A model generated the notes under the pieces. That model saw only the letters and a list, made by a program, of their open reading frames with translations, made no database searches and was not told where the DNA came from. A DNA stretch of 64,000 nucleotides from Halolamina sediminis (GTDB lineage: Archaea > Halobacteriota > Halobacteria > Halobacteriales > Haloferacaceae). The stretch lies in the NCBI RefSeq assembly GCF_001282785.1, contig NZ_CVUA01000001.1, positions 806,001 through 870,000 on the forward strand, given 5' to 3'. Position numbers and translations under genes: made by a program. Below, one piece after another: positions 8,056 through 17,423 of the stretch. Each line of letters starts with the position of its first letter. Within the stretch, counting starts at the first letter, position 1.

Positions 8056-9309
8056 ATGTCAGACGAAGTAAACCCGTTCGAGAGTCTGCAGGAGCAGATC
8101 GACGACGCGGCCGCCTATCTCGACGTCGACGACGACGTCATCCACCGGCTCAAGTACCCCGAGCGCGTGCTCGAAACGAACCTCTCTGTGGACATGGACG
8201 ACGGGTCGATCCAGCGCTTCAAGGCGTTCCGATCGGAGTTCAACGGCGACCGCGGCCCCTACAAGGGCGGCATTCGCTACCACCCCGGCGTCACCCGTGA
8301 CGAGGTCAAGGCGCTGTCCGGGTGGATGGTGTACAAGTGCGCCGTCGTCGACATCCCCTACGGCGGCGGGAAAGGGGGGATCGTGATCGACCCCTCGGAA
8401 CACTCCGCGAACGAGATCGAGAACATCACCCGGTCGTTCGCCGAAGAGCTGCGCCCGTTCATCGGCGAGGACAAGGACGTGCCCGCGCCCGACGTGAACA
8501 CGGGCCAGCGGGAGATGAACTGGATCAAGGACACCTACGAGACGCTGGAGAACACGACCGAGCCCGGCGTCGTGACCGGCAAGTCCCTCGAAGCCGGCGG
8601 GAGCGAGGGGCGCGTCGAGGCGACGGGCCGATCGACTGCGATCACCGCTCGCGAGGCGTTCGACTACCTCGGCAAGGACATCGTCGGCGCCGACGTGGCC
8701 GTCCAGGGGTACGGCAACGCGGGCTGGATCGCCACGAAGCTCATCGACGAGCTCGGCGCCAACATCGTCGCCGTCTCCGACTCCTCCGGCGCCGTCCACG
8801 ACCCGAGCGGGCTCGATCCCGTCGACGTCAAGGAGTTCAAGCGTGACACCGGCTCCGTCTCCGGCTACGAGGACACCGAGGCGCTGACCAACGAGGAACT
8901 GCTCACGATGGACGTCGACCTGCTGGTGCCTGCGGCCCTGGAGAACGCCATCGACGGCGACCTCGCCGAGGACGTCAGCGCCGACGTGATCGTCGAGGCC
9001 GCCAACGGCCCCCTCACGCCCGACGCCGACGACGTGCTGACCGAGAAGGACGTCCACGTGTTCCCGGACATCCTTGCCAACGCCGGCGGGGTGACCGTGA
9101 GTTACTTCGAGTGGGTCCAGAACCGCCAGCGCTTCTACTGGGACGAGGAGCGCGTCAACGAGGAGCTGGAGGCGGTCATCACGGAGGCGTTCGACGACCT
9201 CACCGACGCGTACGCGAGCTTCGACCTGCCGAACTTCCGCACCGCGGCGTACGTCGTCGCGATCCAGCGCGTCGTCGACGCGTTCACCGACAACGGCAAC
9301 TGGCCGTAG
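8056..9309 (+). CDS. gdhB: Glutamate dehydrogenase (Glu/Leu/Phe/Val family)
   Basis: 417 residues, normal for hexameric GDH. The substrate region has [14 protein letters not shown] and the catalytic-lysine region [18 protein letters not shown], followed by VPAPDVNT. The Rossmann domain has [26 protein letters not shown] and [12 protein letters not shown]. It interconverts glutamate with 2-oxoglutarate and ammonia. Haloarchaea carry several paralogues (gdhA, gdhB and others), and the symbol is a best guess from resemblance. The acidic N-terminus ([16 protein letters not shown]) is typical of the group. Confidence 0.93.
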   Translation: MSDEVNPFESLQEQIDDAAAYLDVDDDVIHRLKYPERVLETNLSVDMDDGSIQRFKAFRSEFNGDRGPYKGGIRYHPGVTRDEVKALSGWMVYKCAVVDIPYGGGKGGIVIDPSEHSANEIENITRSFAEELRPFIGEDKDVPAPDVNTGQREMNWIKDTYETLENTTEPGVVTGKSLEAGGSEGRVEATGRSTAITAREAFDYLGKDIVGADVAVQGYGNAGWIATKLIDELGANIVAVSDSSGAVHDPSGLDPVDVKEFKRDTGSVSGYEDTEALTNEELLTMDVDLLVPAALENAIDGDLAEDVSADVIVEAANGPLTPDADDVLTEKDVHVFPDILANAGGVTVSYFEWVQNRQRFYWDEERVNEELEAVITEAFDDLTDAYASFDLPNFRTAAYVVAIQRVVDAFTDNGNWP

Positions 9310-9433
9310 AGGCCTTCGTCGTTCCGGACTGCGCCGCCCGCTGTGTGTTTCTCCGCGTCCCCCACCCGCGAGCCCCGGCTATCGTGACTGCCCGCTTCGG
9401 TAGTTCTTTCTTCGCCGGTGCCGAGGATCGCGT

Positions 9434-9838
9434 ATGGTGAATCTCGGACTCGTGGTAGCGGAGTTCAACGCCTCCGTCACCGAGCGGATGGCGGAGGCGG
9501 CGGCAGACGCCGCCGTGGATCGGGGCGTCGAGATCGGCGAGACCGTGCGCGTACCGGGCGTGTACGACAGCCCGCTGGCCGCAGACCGGCTCGCCCGACG
9601 GGAGGAGATCGACGCCGTCGCGGTCGTCGGCGCGGTCGTCACGGGCGATACGGACCACGATCAGGTGATCAGCGACGCGACCGCGGAGTCGCTCCAGTCG
9701 GTCGGGATCGATCGGGACACGCCGGTCACGTTCGGCGTCACCGGGCCGGGACAGAGCGGCGCTGAGGCCCGGGAACGTGTCGAAAAGGGTGCAGCCGCCG
9801 TCGACGCTGCGGTCGACATGGTGGAGGTGCTGCCATGA
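9434..9838 (+). CDS. ribH: 6,7-dimethyl-8-ribityllumazine synthase
   Basis: 134 residues, compact as in other haloarchaea. GLVVAEFNASVTERM, the segment RVPGVYDSPLAADRLA (altered from the bacterial VPGafElP), and VGAVVTGDTDHDQVI with the catalytic His all fit RibH. It condenses the ribitylamino-uracil with 3,4-dihydroxy-2-butanone 4-phosphate in riboflavin synthesis. The stop overlaps the start of the aminotransferase gene by 4 nt (ATGA), so the two are translationally coupled even though the pathways differ. Confidence 0.93.
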   Translation: MVNLGLVVAEFNASVTERMAEAAADAAVDRGVEIGETVRVPGVYDSPLAADRLARREEIDAVAVVGAVVTGDTDHDQVISDATAESLQSVGIDRDTPVTFGVTGPGQSGAEARERVEKGAAAVDAAVDMVEVLP

Positions 9839-11001
9839 GCGAGCGCGAGTGGGAGTTCGCCGAGCGCGTCGGTCGCGTCGAGCCGTCGGCGACGGTCGCG
9901 GTCGGCAACAAGGCCAGCGAACTCCAAGAACAGGGCGTCGACGTGGTCGACCTCTCCGTGGGCGAGCCGGACTTCCCGACGCCCGAACGCATCCGAGAAG
10001 CCGGTCGGCAGGCGATCGACGACGGCCACACGGGGTACACCTCCTCCAGTGGTATCCCGGAGCTCCGAAAGGCGATCTCGACCGATCTGAAGGGGAAAGG
10101 CGTCGCCTGCGAGCCCGGCAACGTCGTCGTCACGCCCGGCGCGAAGCAGGCGCTGTTCGAGACGGTGCAGGCGCTGGTCGACGAGGGCGACGAGGTGATC
10201 CTGCTCGACCCGGCGTGGGTCTCCTACGAGGCGATGGTGAAACTCGCCGGGGGTGACCTCACGCGGGTCGATCTGGGTCAGCACGACTTCGATCTCGAAC
10301 CCGCGCTGGACGATCTGGCGGCCGCGATCTCCGACGAGACGCAGCTGCTGCTCGTGAACTCCCCCTCCAACCCCACGGGTGCGGTGTTCTCCGACGCCGC
10401 ACTCGAAGGCGTCCGCGATCTGGCGGTCGAGCACGACGTGACCGTCGTCGCCGACGAGATCTACGACCGGATCACCTACGACGCCGACCCTACCTCCCTC
10501 GCGTCGTTCGACGGGATGGCCGAGCGGACGGTGACGGTCAACGGGTTCTCGAAGGCGTACTCGATGACCGGCTGGCGGCTGGGCTACCTCGCCGCGCCCG
10601 AGCCCCTGGTCGATCAGGTGTCGAAGATCCACGGCCACTCGGTGACGTGTGCCCCCAACTTCGTCCAGCACGCCGGCGTCGAGGCGCTGCGCAGTGTGGA
10701 GAGTGAGGTCGCGACGATGGTGAAGGCGTTCGAGCGCCGGCGCGACCTCGTGGTCGACCTGCTCGCGGATCACGGGACGGAGATCCCGAAGCCCGAGGGG
10801 GCGTTCTACGCGATGATCCCGACTGATTCGGGACCGAGCGACGACGTGGCGTGGGCCGACGCGGCCATCGAGGACGCCCACGTCGCCACGGTCCCCGGGA
10901 GCGCGTTCAACGCTCCGGGGTACGCCCGGGTCTCCTACGCCGCCAGCGAGGAGCGACTGAAAGAAGGGTTCGAACGGCTGGCTGCGGAAGGGCTCATCTG
11001 A
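9835..11001 (+). CDS. PLP-dependent class I/II aminotransferase (aspartate-aminotransferase type)
   Basis: 388 residues. VVDLSVGEPDFPTPERI, the pyridine-binding SPSNPTGAVF, ADEIYDRITYD and the Schiff-base lysine in NGFSKAYSMTGWRLGY mark a class I fold, subgroup I-gamma (AspC/AraT-like). The likely reaction is transfer of the aspartate or aromatic amino group to 2-oxoglutarate, with substrate undetermined. The start overlaps ribH by 4 nt, which fixes the ATG at 9835. Confidence 0.9.
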   Translation: MSEREWEFAERVGRVEPSATVAVGNKASELQEQGVDVVDLSVGEPDFPTPERIREAGRQAIDDGHTGYTSSSGIPELRKAISTDLKGKGVACEPGNVVVTPGAKQALFETVQALVDEGDEVILLDPAWVSYEAMVKLAGGDLTRVDLGQHDFDLEPALDDLAAAISDETQLLLVNSPSNPTGAVFSDAALEGVRDLAVEHDVTVVADEIYDRITYDADPTSLASFDGMAERTVTVNGFSKAYSMTGWRLGYLAAPEPLVDQVSKIHGHSVTCAPNFVQHAGVEALRSVESEVATMVKAFERRRDLVVDLLADHGTEIPKPEGAFYAMIPTDSGPSDDVAWADAAIEDAHVATVPGSAFNAPGYARVSYAASEERLKEGFERLAAEGLI

Positions 11002-11050
11002 CTCGTCGCGCGATCTGACTTTTGGCTCCCGAGCGACCGGGACGGCTCGC

Positions 11051-12028
11051 TTACTCGTGGCCTGAGACTTCGACCGGCTGGTACGGCTCCTCCAGATACT
11101 CGATCTCCGAGGCGCTCAGTGACACCGAGAGCGCCTCGACGGCGTCCTCGAGGTGTTCGACGCTGGTGGTGCCGACGATGGGGGCGTCGACGGCGTCCTT
11201 CTGCAGCAGCCACGCCAGCGCGATCTGGGCCATCTTCAGGTCCTTCTCCGCGGCGAGCTCCTCGACGCGTTCGTTCACCTCGCGCCCCCCGTTCGCCAGA
11301 TACGGATGGCGGTCGGCCTCGGCCTCGCTCCGCCCGCGGGTCGTCGTTTCCAGCTCCTCGTGCGGGCGCGCGAGGAAGCCGCGAGCCAGCGGCGACCACG
11401 GGAGCACGCCGACGTTCTCCCGCCCACACAGCGGCAACATCTCCCGCTCCTCCTCGCGGTAGAGGAGGTTGTAGTGGTTCTGCATCGTGACGTAGCGCTC
11501 CAGCCCCTCGCGGTCGCTGGTGTGCAGCGCGTCGGCGAACTGGTGGGCCCACATCGACGACGTGCCGACGTGTCGAGCTTTCCCGCGCCGGACGGCGTCG
11601 TCGAGTGCGCGCATCGTCGTCTCGATCGGCGTGTCGTCGTCCCAGCGGTGGGTCTGGTAGAGGTCGACGGTGTCCATCCCGAGCCGGTCGAGCGAGTCGT
11701 CGAGCTCCTGCTCGATTGCCTTCCGGGAGAGCCCGCCCGAGTTCGGGTCGCCCTCGCGCATCTGGAAGTACCCCTTCGTCGCGACAACCATCTCGTTGCG
11801 GTCGTACTCCGCCAGCGCGTTCCCGAGGATACGCTCGGACTCGCCCTTCGAGTACATGTTCGCGGTGTCGAAGAAGTTGACCCCGAGCTCGACCGCGCGG
11901 TCGATCAACTCCCGGCTCTCCTCCTCTTCGAGCACCCAGTCGCGCCACGAGGGGTCGCCGAAGCTCATGCAGCCGAGCGCGATACGTGACACCTGCATCC
12001 CGGTGTCGCCGAGCGTGGTGTACTCCAT
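11051..12028 (-). CDS. Aldo/keto reductase
   Basis: 325 residues from the ATG at 12028; the open frame runs further upstream without family similarity. MEYTTLGDTGMQVSRIALGC begins the barrel, and the catalytic tetrad is visible as Asp and Tyr in FFDTANMYSKGESE, Lys in VVATKGYFQ and His in YQTHRWD. The C-terminal NADPH-binding part ends IVGTTSVEHLEDAVEA. It belongs to the AKR group of general NADPH-dependent carbonyl reductases (YajO/Tas-like). The physiological substrate is unknown. Confidence 0.92.
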   Translation of the reverse strand: MEYTTLGDTGMQVSRIALGCMSFGDPSWRDWVLEEEESRELIDRAVELGVNFFDTANMYSKGESERILGNALAEYDRNEMVVATKGYFQMREGDPNSGGLSRKAIEQELDDSLDRLGMDTVDLYQTHRWDDDTPIETTMRALDDAVRRGKARHVGTSSMWAHQFADALHTSDREGLERYVTMQNHYNLLYREEEREMLPLCGRENVGVLPWSPLARGFLARPHEELETTTRGRSEAEADRHPYLANGGREVNERVEELAAEKDLKMAQIALAWLLQKDAVDAPIVGTTSVEHLEDAVEALSVSLSASEIEYLEEPYQPVEVSGHE

Positions 12029-12078
12029 GGAGAATCGTTGTGCTGGTGTGACAAAAACCCACGTGCGCCGCGAACGCC

Positions 12079-12285
12079 TCAGTCCCGGAAGCTCGCAGTG
12101 TAGACGAGGAACGCGCCGGTGATCAGGACGAACGCGAGGAACGTCACGAGCGCGAGCACGACCACCAGTGGCTCCAGAATCCCGAGGTACGATTCGCCCG
12201 CGGGCGTCGTCGACAGCGCGATCGCCGCCAGCAGCGCGGCGATCAGCCCCAGCAGCCAGTCTCGAAGGACGTTTTCGTACTCCAT
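12079..12285 (-). CDS. Small two-span membrane protein
   Basis: 68 residues from the ATG at 12285 (MEYENVLRDWLLGLIAALL). Two hydrophobic helices (about 9-28 and 38-62) are separated by a short loop with ESYLGILEP, and the C-terminus is polar. The reading frame stays open upstream, but that part overlaps the divergent photolyase promoter and looks non-coding. Similar small proteins are common in haloarchaea and have no known role. Confidence 0.6.
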   Translation of the reverse strand: MEYENVLRDWLLGLIAALLAAIALSTTPAGESYLGILEPLVVVLALVTFLAFVLITGAFLVYTASFRD

Positions 12286-12412
12286 ACGGGACGGTCCCGC
12301 CCCAGCAGGGAAACTCCACCGGCCGACGACTGGCCGGTCGAACTTTACGCCATCCCGCCGACACCGCGCCCATGGAACCGCCCCGCGTCCCAGCCCACCA
12401 TCCAGTCCCACG

Positions 12413-13930
12413 ATGACGCTGTGGCTGCTCGGCACTCACCTCGATCGCACCGCCGACTACCTCGACGAGCACGACCGCGTCCTCCTGATCGAGTCGACGG
12501 CGTTCGCGGAGCGCCGCCCGTACCACCCCCACAAGCTGACGCTCGTCTTCGCCGCGATGCGTCGGTTCCGTGAGGACCTGCGACACCGCGGCGTCACGGT
12601 CGACTACCGACGGGCCGAGACGTTCGGCGACGCCCTCGACGATCACTTCGAGGCGCACCCCGAGGACGACCTGACGATGCCACGGCCGGCCGCACACGGG
12701 GCCGCGGACCGACTCCGGGAGCTCGTCGACGGCCGTGGCGGGCGCCTCTCGTTCGTCCCGAACCCGACTTTCCTCCTCACTCCCGACGAGTTCGACGGGT
12801 GGGCAGAGCGTCGGGAAACGAGCGATTCGGCCACCTACCGCTTGGAAGACTTCTACCGATGGATGCGTCGTCGGTCGGGCGTGCTGATGGACGGTGACTC
12901 ACCCGAGGCCGGCGACTGGAACTACGACGAACAGAACCGCGAGACGCCCCCCGACGACTGGGAGCCGCCGGCGCCGCCGCTGTTCGAGCCCGACGAGACC
13001 ACCCGGGAGGTGGCGTCGTGGGTCGACTCGGCGTTCGAGACGTTCGTCGGCGTTGACGAGGCGGCGCCGTTCCGGTGGCCGGTCACCCGGGAGCAGTCGC
13101 TCGAGGCGCTGGAGCGGTTCGTCGACGCGCGGTTCGCCGAGTTCGGCCCCTATCAGGACGCGATGCTCGAGGGCGAGTGGGCGATGTCTCACTCGCTGCT
13201 GTCGGCGTCGATCAACCTCGGGCTGCTCCGCCCGACGGAGGTGATCGAACGGGCCGAGCGCGCGTACGAGGCCGGGGACGCGTCGATCAACAGCGTCGAG
13301 GGGTTCGTCCGGCAGGTGCTGGGGTGGCGGGAGTTCATGCGGCACGTCTACCGGCGCTCGATGCCCGCGATGGCCGACGCGAACCAACTCGGGCAGACGG
13401 AGGCGCTGCCGCCGGCGTACTGGACCGGCGAGACGGAGATGACCTGTCTTTCCGAGGCCGTCGGGCACGTCCGGAAGCGAGGCTACGCCCACCACATCGA
13501 GCGCCTGATGGTGCTCTCGAACTTCGCGCTCGTCTACGGCGCCGACCCCGACGAACTCAACGAGTGGTTCCACCAGGGGTTCGTCGACGCGTTCCACTGG
13601 GTCACCACGCCCAACGTCGTCGGGATGGGCTCGTTCGCAACCGACGCACTCTCCTCGAAACCCTACGCCTCGTCGGGGAGCTACGTGAACCGCATGAGCG
13701 ACTACTGCTCGTCGTGTCCCTACGCGGTCTCGCGGGACACCGGCGAAGGGGCGTGTCCGTTCAACAGCCTCTACTGGACGTTCCTCCGGGAGCACGAAGA
13801 GACGCTCCGGGGGACGGGGCGAATGGGGCTGATGTACTCCCACGTCGACGACAAAAACGAGGACGAGTGGGCAGCGCTGGAGGAGCGGGCCGAGACGGTC
13901 CGGCAGATGGCCCGGAACGGCACACTCTGA
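12413..13930 (+). CDS. FeS-type photolyase/cryptochrome (FeS-BCP, PhrB/CryB class)
   Basis: 505 residues from the ATG at 12413. The N-terminal Rossmann part starts MTLWLLGTHLDRTADYLDEH and reads like deoxyribodipyrimidine photolyase-related proteins. Four cysteines at 345 (MTCLSEA), 432 and 435 (YCSSCPY) and 448 (GACPFNS) occur at the spacing of the four ligands of the 4Fe-4S cluster in bacterial PhrB. The FAD-binding C-terminal region includes WREFMRHVYRRSMP and HHIERLMVLSNFALVYG. The class repairs (6-4) photoproducts or acts as a blue-light receptor, which makes sense in a sun-exposed halophile. Confidence 0.9.
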   Translation: MTLWLLGTHLDRTADYLDEHDRVLLIESTAFAERRPYHPHKLTLVFAAMRRFREDLRHRGVTVDYRRAETFGDALDDHFEAHPEDDLTMPRPAAHGAADRLRELVDGRGGRLSFVPNPTFLLTPDEFDGWAERRETSDSATYRLEDFYRWMRRRSGVLMDGDSPEAGDWNYDEQNRETPPDDWEPPAPPLFEPDETTREVASWVDSAFETFVGVDEAAPFRWPVTREQSLEALERFVDARFAEFGPYQDAMLEGEWAMSHSLLSASINLGLLRPTEVIERAERAYEAGDASINSVEGFVRQVLGWREFMRHVYRRSMPAMADANQLGQTEALPPAYWTGETEMTCLSEAVGHVRKRGYAHHIERLMVLSNFALVYGADPDELNEWFHQGFVDAFHWVTTPNVVGMGSFATDALSSKPYASSGSYVNRMSDYCSSCPYAVSRDTGEGACPFNSLYWTFLREHEETLRGTGRMGLMYSHVDDKNEDEWAALEERAETVRQMARNGTL

Positions 13931-13982
13931 CCCCGGCGCCGCCGCTGGGAGACGGTGAAATGCGGTGAGAACGGGAGCGACG

Positions 13983-14267
13983 TTAGTGCTGGTGGCCCAT
14001 CGCGTCGGCCAGCGAGATACCGAAGCGGTCCTCGAACAACTCTTCGAGCGTCTCGTTTGCGTCCTCGATCTCGTTCGCGACGCCGCCCTCGGCGTGGTGG
14101 ACGCGGGCGTGAGCCTGCTGGGCGAACGCCTGCAGCACGATGTCCGCGAGGATCTCGGCGTCGGGCTCGTCGCCGTCGCGCATCAGCTCGAGCATCACGG
14201 GCGGCACGTCGACACTGTCGGTTTCGCCGTCGGGGCCTTCGACCGTGAACGTCTTCGTATCGGTCAT
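13983..14267 (-). CDS. Conserved acidic haloarchaeal protein (DUF7545-like)
   Basis: 94 residues from the ATG at 14267. It starts MTDTKTFTVEGPDGETDSVDV, is strongly acidic, and has a helical middle (ILADIVLQAFAQQAHARVHH) and a C-terminus ending ADAMGHQH. It has no signal peptide, membrane span or metal motif that I recognise. It lies 76 bp downstream of the thioredoxin reductase gene on the same strand. I recall haloarchaeal proteins of this size and opening but no function. Confidence 0.7.
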   Translation of the reverse strand: MTDTKTFTVEGPDGETDSVDVPPVMLELMRDGDEPDAEILADIVLQAFAQQAHARVHHAEGGVANEIEDANETLEELFEDRFGISLADAMGHQH

Positions 14268-14343
14268 ACTGAAGAGTCGAGGGTCGGACGTAAGGCTCTG
14301 TGGGTCTCGGCTCGTCGGTGAGAGCTCTCCTCGCCGGTGATCG

Positions 14344-15438
14344 TTAGTCGTCGCCCGTGGCGGCCTCGGGCGTTGCGTCGACGCCGAGTTCGCCGGCGCG
14401 TTCCCGCTGTTCCAGCCAGTCGTCGGCGTCGAGTGCGGCCTCGCTCCCCATCCCGGCGGCGGTGACCGCCTGCTGGTAGTGGTGGTCGACCACGTCGCCG
14501 GCGCCGAACAGCCCCGCCACGCCGGTCGCGGTCTGTCCACCGTCACGCCCGCCCTCGGTGACGATGTACCCCTCGTCGTCGAGTTCGACGCCCGTGTCGT
14601 CGAGGTAGTCCGTGTTCGGCGTGTGGCCGATGGCGTAGAACACCGCGCCCACGTCCATCTCGAACGCCTCGACGCTGTCGTCGCCGGCTTCGAACTTCTC
14701 CTTTGGGTGGCCGTCCGGGTGGCGGACGAGGCTGGCGTGGTCGATCCCGTCGTCGGGGGTGCCGTGGAGCTCCGTCAGTTCGGTGTTCCAGAGGATCTCC
14801 ACGTCGCCGTCGTCGACCTTGTCCATGATGCGGTCGATCCAGTAATCCTCGGCGCGGAACTCCTCGCGGCGGTGGGCGATGTAGACGGTGTCGGCGAACT
14901 TGGTGAGGAAGTTCGCCTCCTCCATCGCGGCGTCGCCGCCGCCGATCACGAGCATGTCCTCGTCGCGGAAGAACGCGCCGTCGCAGGTGGCACACGTCGA
15001 GAGCCCGTACCCCATCAGTTCGTCCTCGCCGGGGACGCCAAGCGTCCGCGCGGAGGCGCCCGAGGCGGCGATGAACGCGTCGCAGGTGTACACGTCGCCG
15101 TCGCGCATCTCCACACGGAACGGCGAGCCGTCGGTGCCGTCCGCCTCGCCCAGCGGCGTCACGTCGACGACGATCCCGTGATCGAGTTCGGCGCCGAAGC
15201 GCTCGGCCTGCTCCTTCATGTTGTTCACGAGGTCGGGCCCGGAGATCCCCTCGGGGAATCCGGGGTAGTTATCGACCTCGGTGGTGAGAGTGAGCTGGCC
15301 GCCCGGCTCGTCCCCCTCGAACACCAGCGGTTCGTTGTTCGATCGGCCGGCGTAGATCGCCGCGGTCAGCCCCGCGATCCCCGTACCGGCGATGATCAGG
15401 CGACGGTGTTCGGCCGCTTCCTCGACGGTGTCGCTCAT
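14344..15438 (-). CDS. trxB: Thioredoxin-disulfide reductase (FAD, NAD(P)H)
   Basis: 364 residues from the ATG at 15438. FAD site IIAGTGIAGLTAAIYAG (14-30), the FAD-binding GGQLTLTTEVDNYPG, the redox-active CATC (Cys149 and Cys152, followed by DGAFF), and the nucleotide site VIGGGDAAMEEANF give the full TrxR layout. VAGLFGAGDVVD near the end is the second FAD contact. The second site is GGGDAAMEE, close to the usual GGGNSAxEE. It reduces thioredoxin-like proteins. The C-terminal tail is about 30 residues longer than in E. coli TrxB. Confidence 0.93.
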   Translation of the reverse strand: MSDTVEEAAEHRRLIIAGTGIAGLTAAIYAGRSNNEPLVFEGDEPGGQLTLTTEVDNYPGFPEGISGPDLVNNMKEQAERFGAELDHGIVVDVTPLGEADGTDGSPFRVEMRDGDVYTCDAFIAASGASARTLGVPGEDELMGYGLSTCATCDGAFFRDEDMLVIGGGDAAMEEANFLTKFADTVYIAHRREEFRAEDYWIDRIMDKVDDGDVEILWNTELTELHGTPDDGIDHASLVRHPDGHPKEKFEAGDDSVEAFEMDVGAVFYAIGHTPNTDYLDDTGVELDDEGYIVTEGGRDGGQTATGVAGLFGAGDVVDHHYQQAVTAAGMGSEAALDADDWLEQRERAGELGVDATPEAATGDD

Positions 15439-15558
15439 GTGGGAACCTACGAAGTTCGGGGGTATGTACGTTATGCTGTTGTTGTGTCGTCCGTGCAATA
15501 CCAATCGGGAGTGCCCGCGCTCCGATAGCCTTACCGCCGGCGCGCCGGACCCCCGACT

Positions 15559-15858
15559 ATGCCCGCCGACCTCGCGGAGAAGACCGACCGCTACGGCGAG
15601 ATGCTCGCGGATGCCCTCGACGCCGCCGAGCCCGCGGCGCCGCCGGGCACGCCGCTGGGGGAAGCCGCCGCCGAGACGTACGAGATGGCCGACTCCTACC
15701 TCGACGACGGCCGGCACTTCCGCGAGGCCGACGACCCCGTGAACGCGCTGGCGTCGTTCTCCTACGGCTACGGCTGGCTCGACGCCGGCGTCAGGTTCGG
15801 TCTGTTCGAGATTCCGGAAGACACGGAGTTGTTCACGACCGACGCGGGCGGTGAATAG
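15559..15858 (+). CDS. DUF357 family protein
   Basis: 99 residues. The family signature is clear: EMADSYLDDGRHFREADD followed by VNALASFSYGYGWLDAG. DUF357 proteins are short, all-helical and nearly universal in archaea; no function is established. The gene is divergent from trxB (120 bp) and ends 20 bp before the convergent cysS stop. Confidence 0.85.
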   Translation: MPADLAEKTDRYGEMLADALDAAEPAAPPGTPLGEAAAETYEMADSYLDDGRHFREADDPVNALASFSYGYGWLDAGVRFGLFEIPEDTELFTTDAGGE

Positions 15859-15878
15859 CTACTCGGAGCGAGACGCCG

Positions 15879-17357
15879 CTACTCGAAGCGGTACGCTGCC
15901 CCGTCGTCGCCGTCCTCGACTTCGACGCCCAGCGCCGCCAGTCGGTCGCGGAGGTCGTCGGCGCGTTCGTAGTTCCCGGCATCGCGCTCCGCCTCGCGCA
16001 CGTCAAGCACTAGTTCCACGAGGTCCTCGGCGATCTCGGCCTCTCCCTCGGTCACGTCGCCGAACTGGAGACCGAACACGCCCTCGCCGTACTCCTCGAA
16101 GAACTCGATCGCGTCACGGAGCGCACGGTAGTCGTAGGGAGCGCCTGCCTCGACGTGGCGGTTCACCGCCGTCGCGACTTCGAGCAGTTCCGCCATCGCC
16201 TCCCGGGCGTTGAGGTCGTCGTTCATCGCCGCCTCGAAGCCCGCGCGGGCCGCGGCGAGGTCGTCGCGGAACTCCTCGTCCGCCGTCTTGGTGACTGCGT
16301 CGGCGCTGTCGGCGTGGGCGACGGCGGTCTCGTAGGCCCGCGCCAGTCGCTCCCAGCGCCGGCGGGCCTCCTCGATCGTCTCCTCGGTGTACGCCTGCTG
16401 GGAACGGTACTCCGCGGAGGCGTAGAACGTCCGGAGGACGTTGGTACCGAACTCGCGGACGGCGTCGCCGACGGTGAAGTAGTTGCCCAGCGAGGAGGAC
16501 ATCTTCTCACTGCCGGCCTGCATGAAGCCGACGTGGAGCCAGTAGTTCGCGAAGCGCTCCCCGGTCGCGGCCTCGCTCTGGGCGATCTCGTTCTCGTGGT
16601 GGGGGAAGACGAGGTCCTGCCCGCCCATGTGGATGTCGAGCGTGTCGCCGAGGTGGGTCATCGACATCGCGGAGCACTCGATGTGCCAGCCGGGACGCCC
16701 CTCGCCCCACGGCGACTCCCACGTCTGGCCATCGGGGAGTTCGCCGTCGTGCTCGTGCTTGCGGTGTTCCTCGACCGCGTCGGTGCCGACGCCGCCGGCC
16801 TTCCACAGTGCGAAATCCGCGGGGTTGCGCTTCTCGCTGCGCTCGTCGGGGTCGCCCTGCTCCTCGAGCTCGCCGACGGTCTGGTTCGAGAGCTTCCCGT
16901 ACCCCTCGAACTCGCTCACGTCGAAGTACACCGAGCCGTTGGACTCGTAGGCGTACCCCTGCCCGATCAGCGTCTCCACGAGCTCGACGATCTCCGGAAC
17001 GTGCTCGGAGACGCGGGGGTACACCTCCGCGCGCAGGAGGTTCAGGTCCCGCATCCGGGAGAGCACCTCGTCGGTGTAGTGGCGGGCCACGTCGGCCTCG
17101 CTCTCCCACTCTTCGCGCTCGCCGACGCGGGCCGTGATCTTCTCGTTCACGTCGGTGACGTTCTCGACGTGGCGCACGTCGTACCCCTCGTGGGCGAGCC
17201 AGCGGTGGAGGATGTCCGCCTGCACCCAGAGACGGGCGTGGCCGAGGTGGGGGTCGTCGGAGACCGTCAGCCCGCAGACGTACAGCAGAACCGCGTCGCC
17301 GCTCGGCTCGAACTCCTCGCGATCGCCCGACAGGGTGTCGGTCAACGACAGGGTCAT
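15879..17357 (-). CDS. cysS: Cysteinyl-tRNA synthetase
   Basis: 492 residues. YVCGLTVSDDPHLGHAR holds the first zinc ligand (Cys28) and the HIGH motif in the form HLGH (37-40). The other zinc ligands are Cys228 in GWHIECSAM and His253 in LVFPHHENE. KMSSS lies at 285-289. The C-terminal DALR-like anticodon-stem domain ends in a basic-acidic helix. The gene is convergent with DUF357. A small conserved gene lies upstream on the same strand. Confidence 0.96.
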   Translation of the reverse strand: MTLSLTDTLSGDREEFEPSGDAVLLYVCGLTVSDDPHLGHARLWVQADILHRWLAHEGYDVRHVENVTDVNEKITARVGEREEWESEADVARHYTDEVLSRMRDLNLLRAEVYPRVSEHVPEIVELVETLIGQGYAYESNGSVYFDVSEFEGYGKLSNQTVGELEEQGDPDERSEKRNPADFALWKAGGVGTDAVEEHRKHEHDGELPDGQTWESPWGEGRPGWHIECSAMSMTHLGDTLDIHMGGQDLVFPHHENEIAQSEAATGERFANYWLHVGFMQAGSEKMSSSLGNYFTVGDAVREFGTNVLRTFYASAEYRSQQAYTEETIEEARRRWERLARAYETAVAHADSADAVTKTADEEFRDDLAAARAGFEAAMNDDLNAREAMAELLEVATAVNRHVEAGAPYDYRALRDAIEFFEEYGEGVFGLQFGDVTEGEAEIAEDLVELVLDVREAERDAGNYERADDLRDRLAALGVEVEDGDDGAAYRFE

Positions 17358-17423
17358 GGAGGAGCGTTCTCCAGCCGGCGGTTTGAAGCCGTCGGAACCG
17401 GGACTCCCGCCGGCGGCGCCGGT

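Noticed and set aside
12029-12697. N-terminal extension of the aldo/keto reductase
   Set aside because: The open frame continues but the added 220 residues have no similarity and overlap the small membrane protein and the photolyase promoter. The enzyme is complete from 12028.
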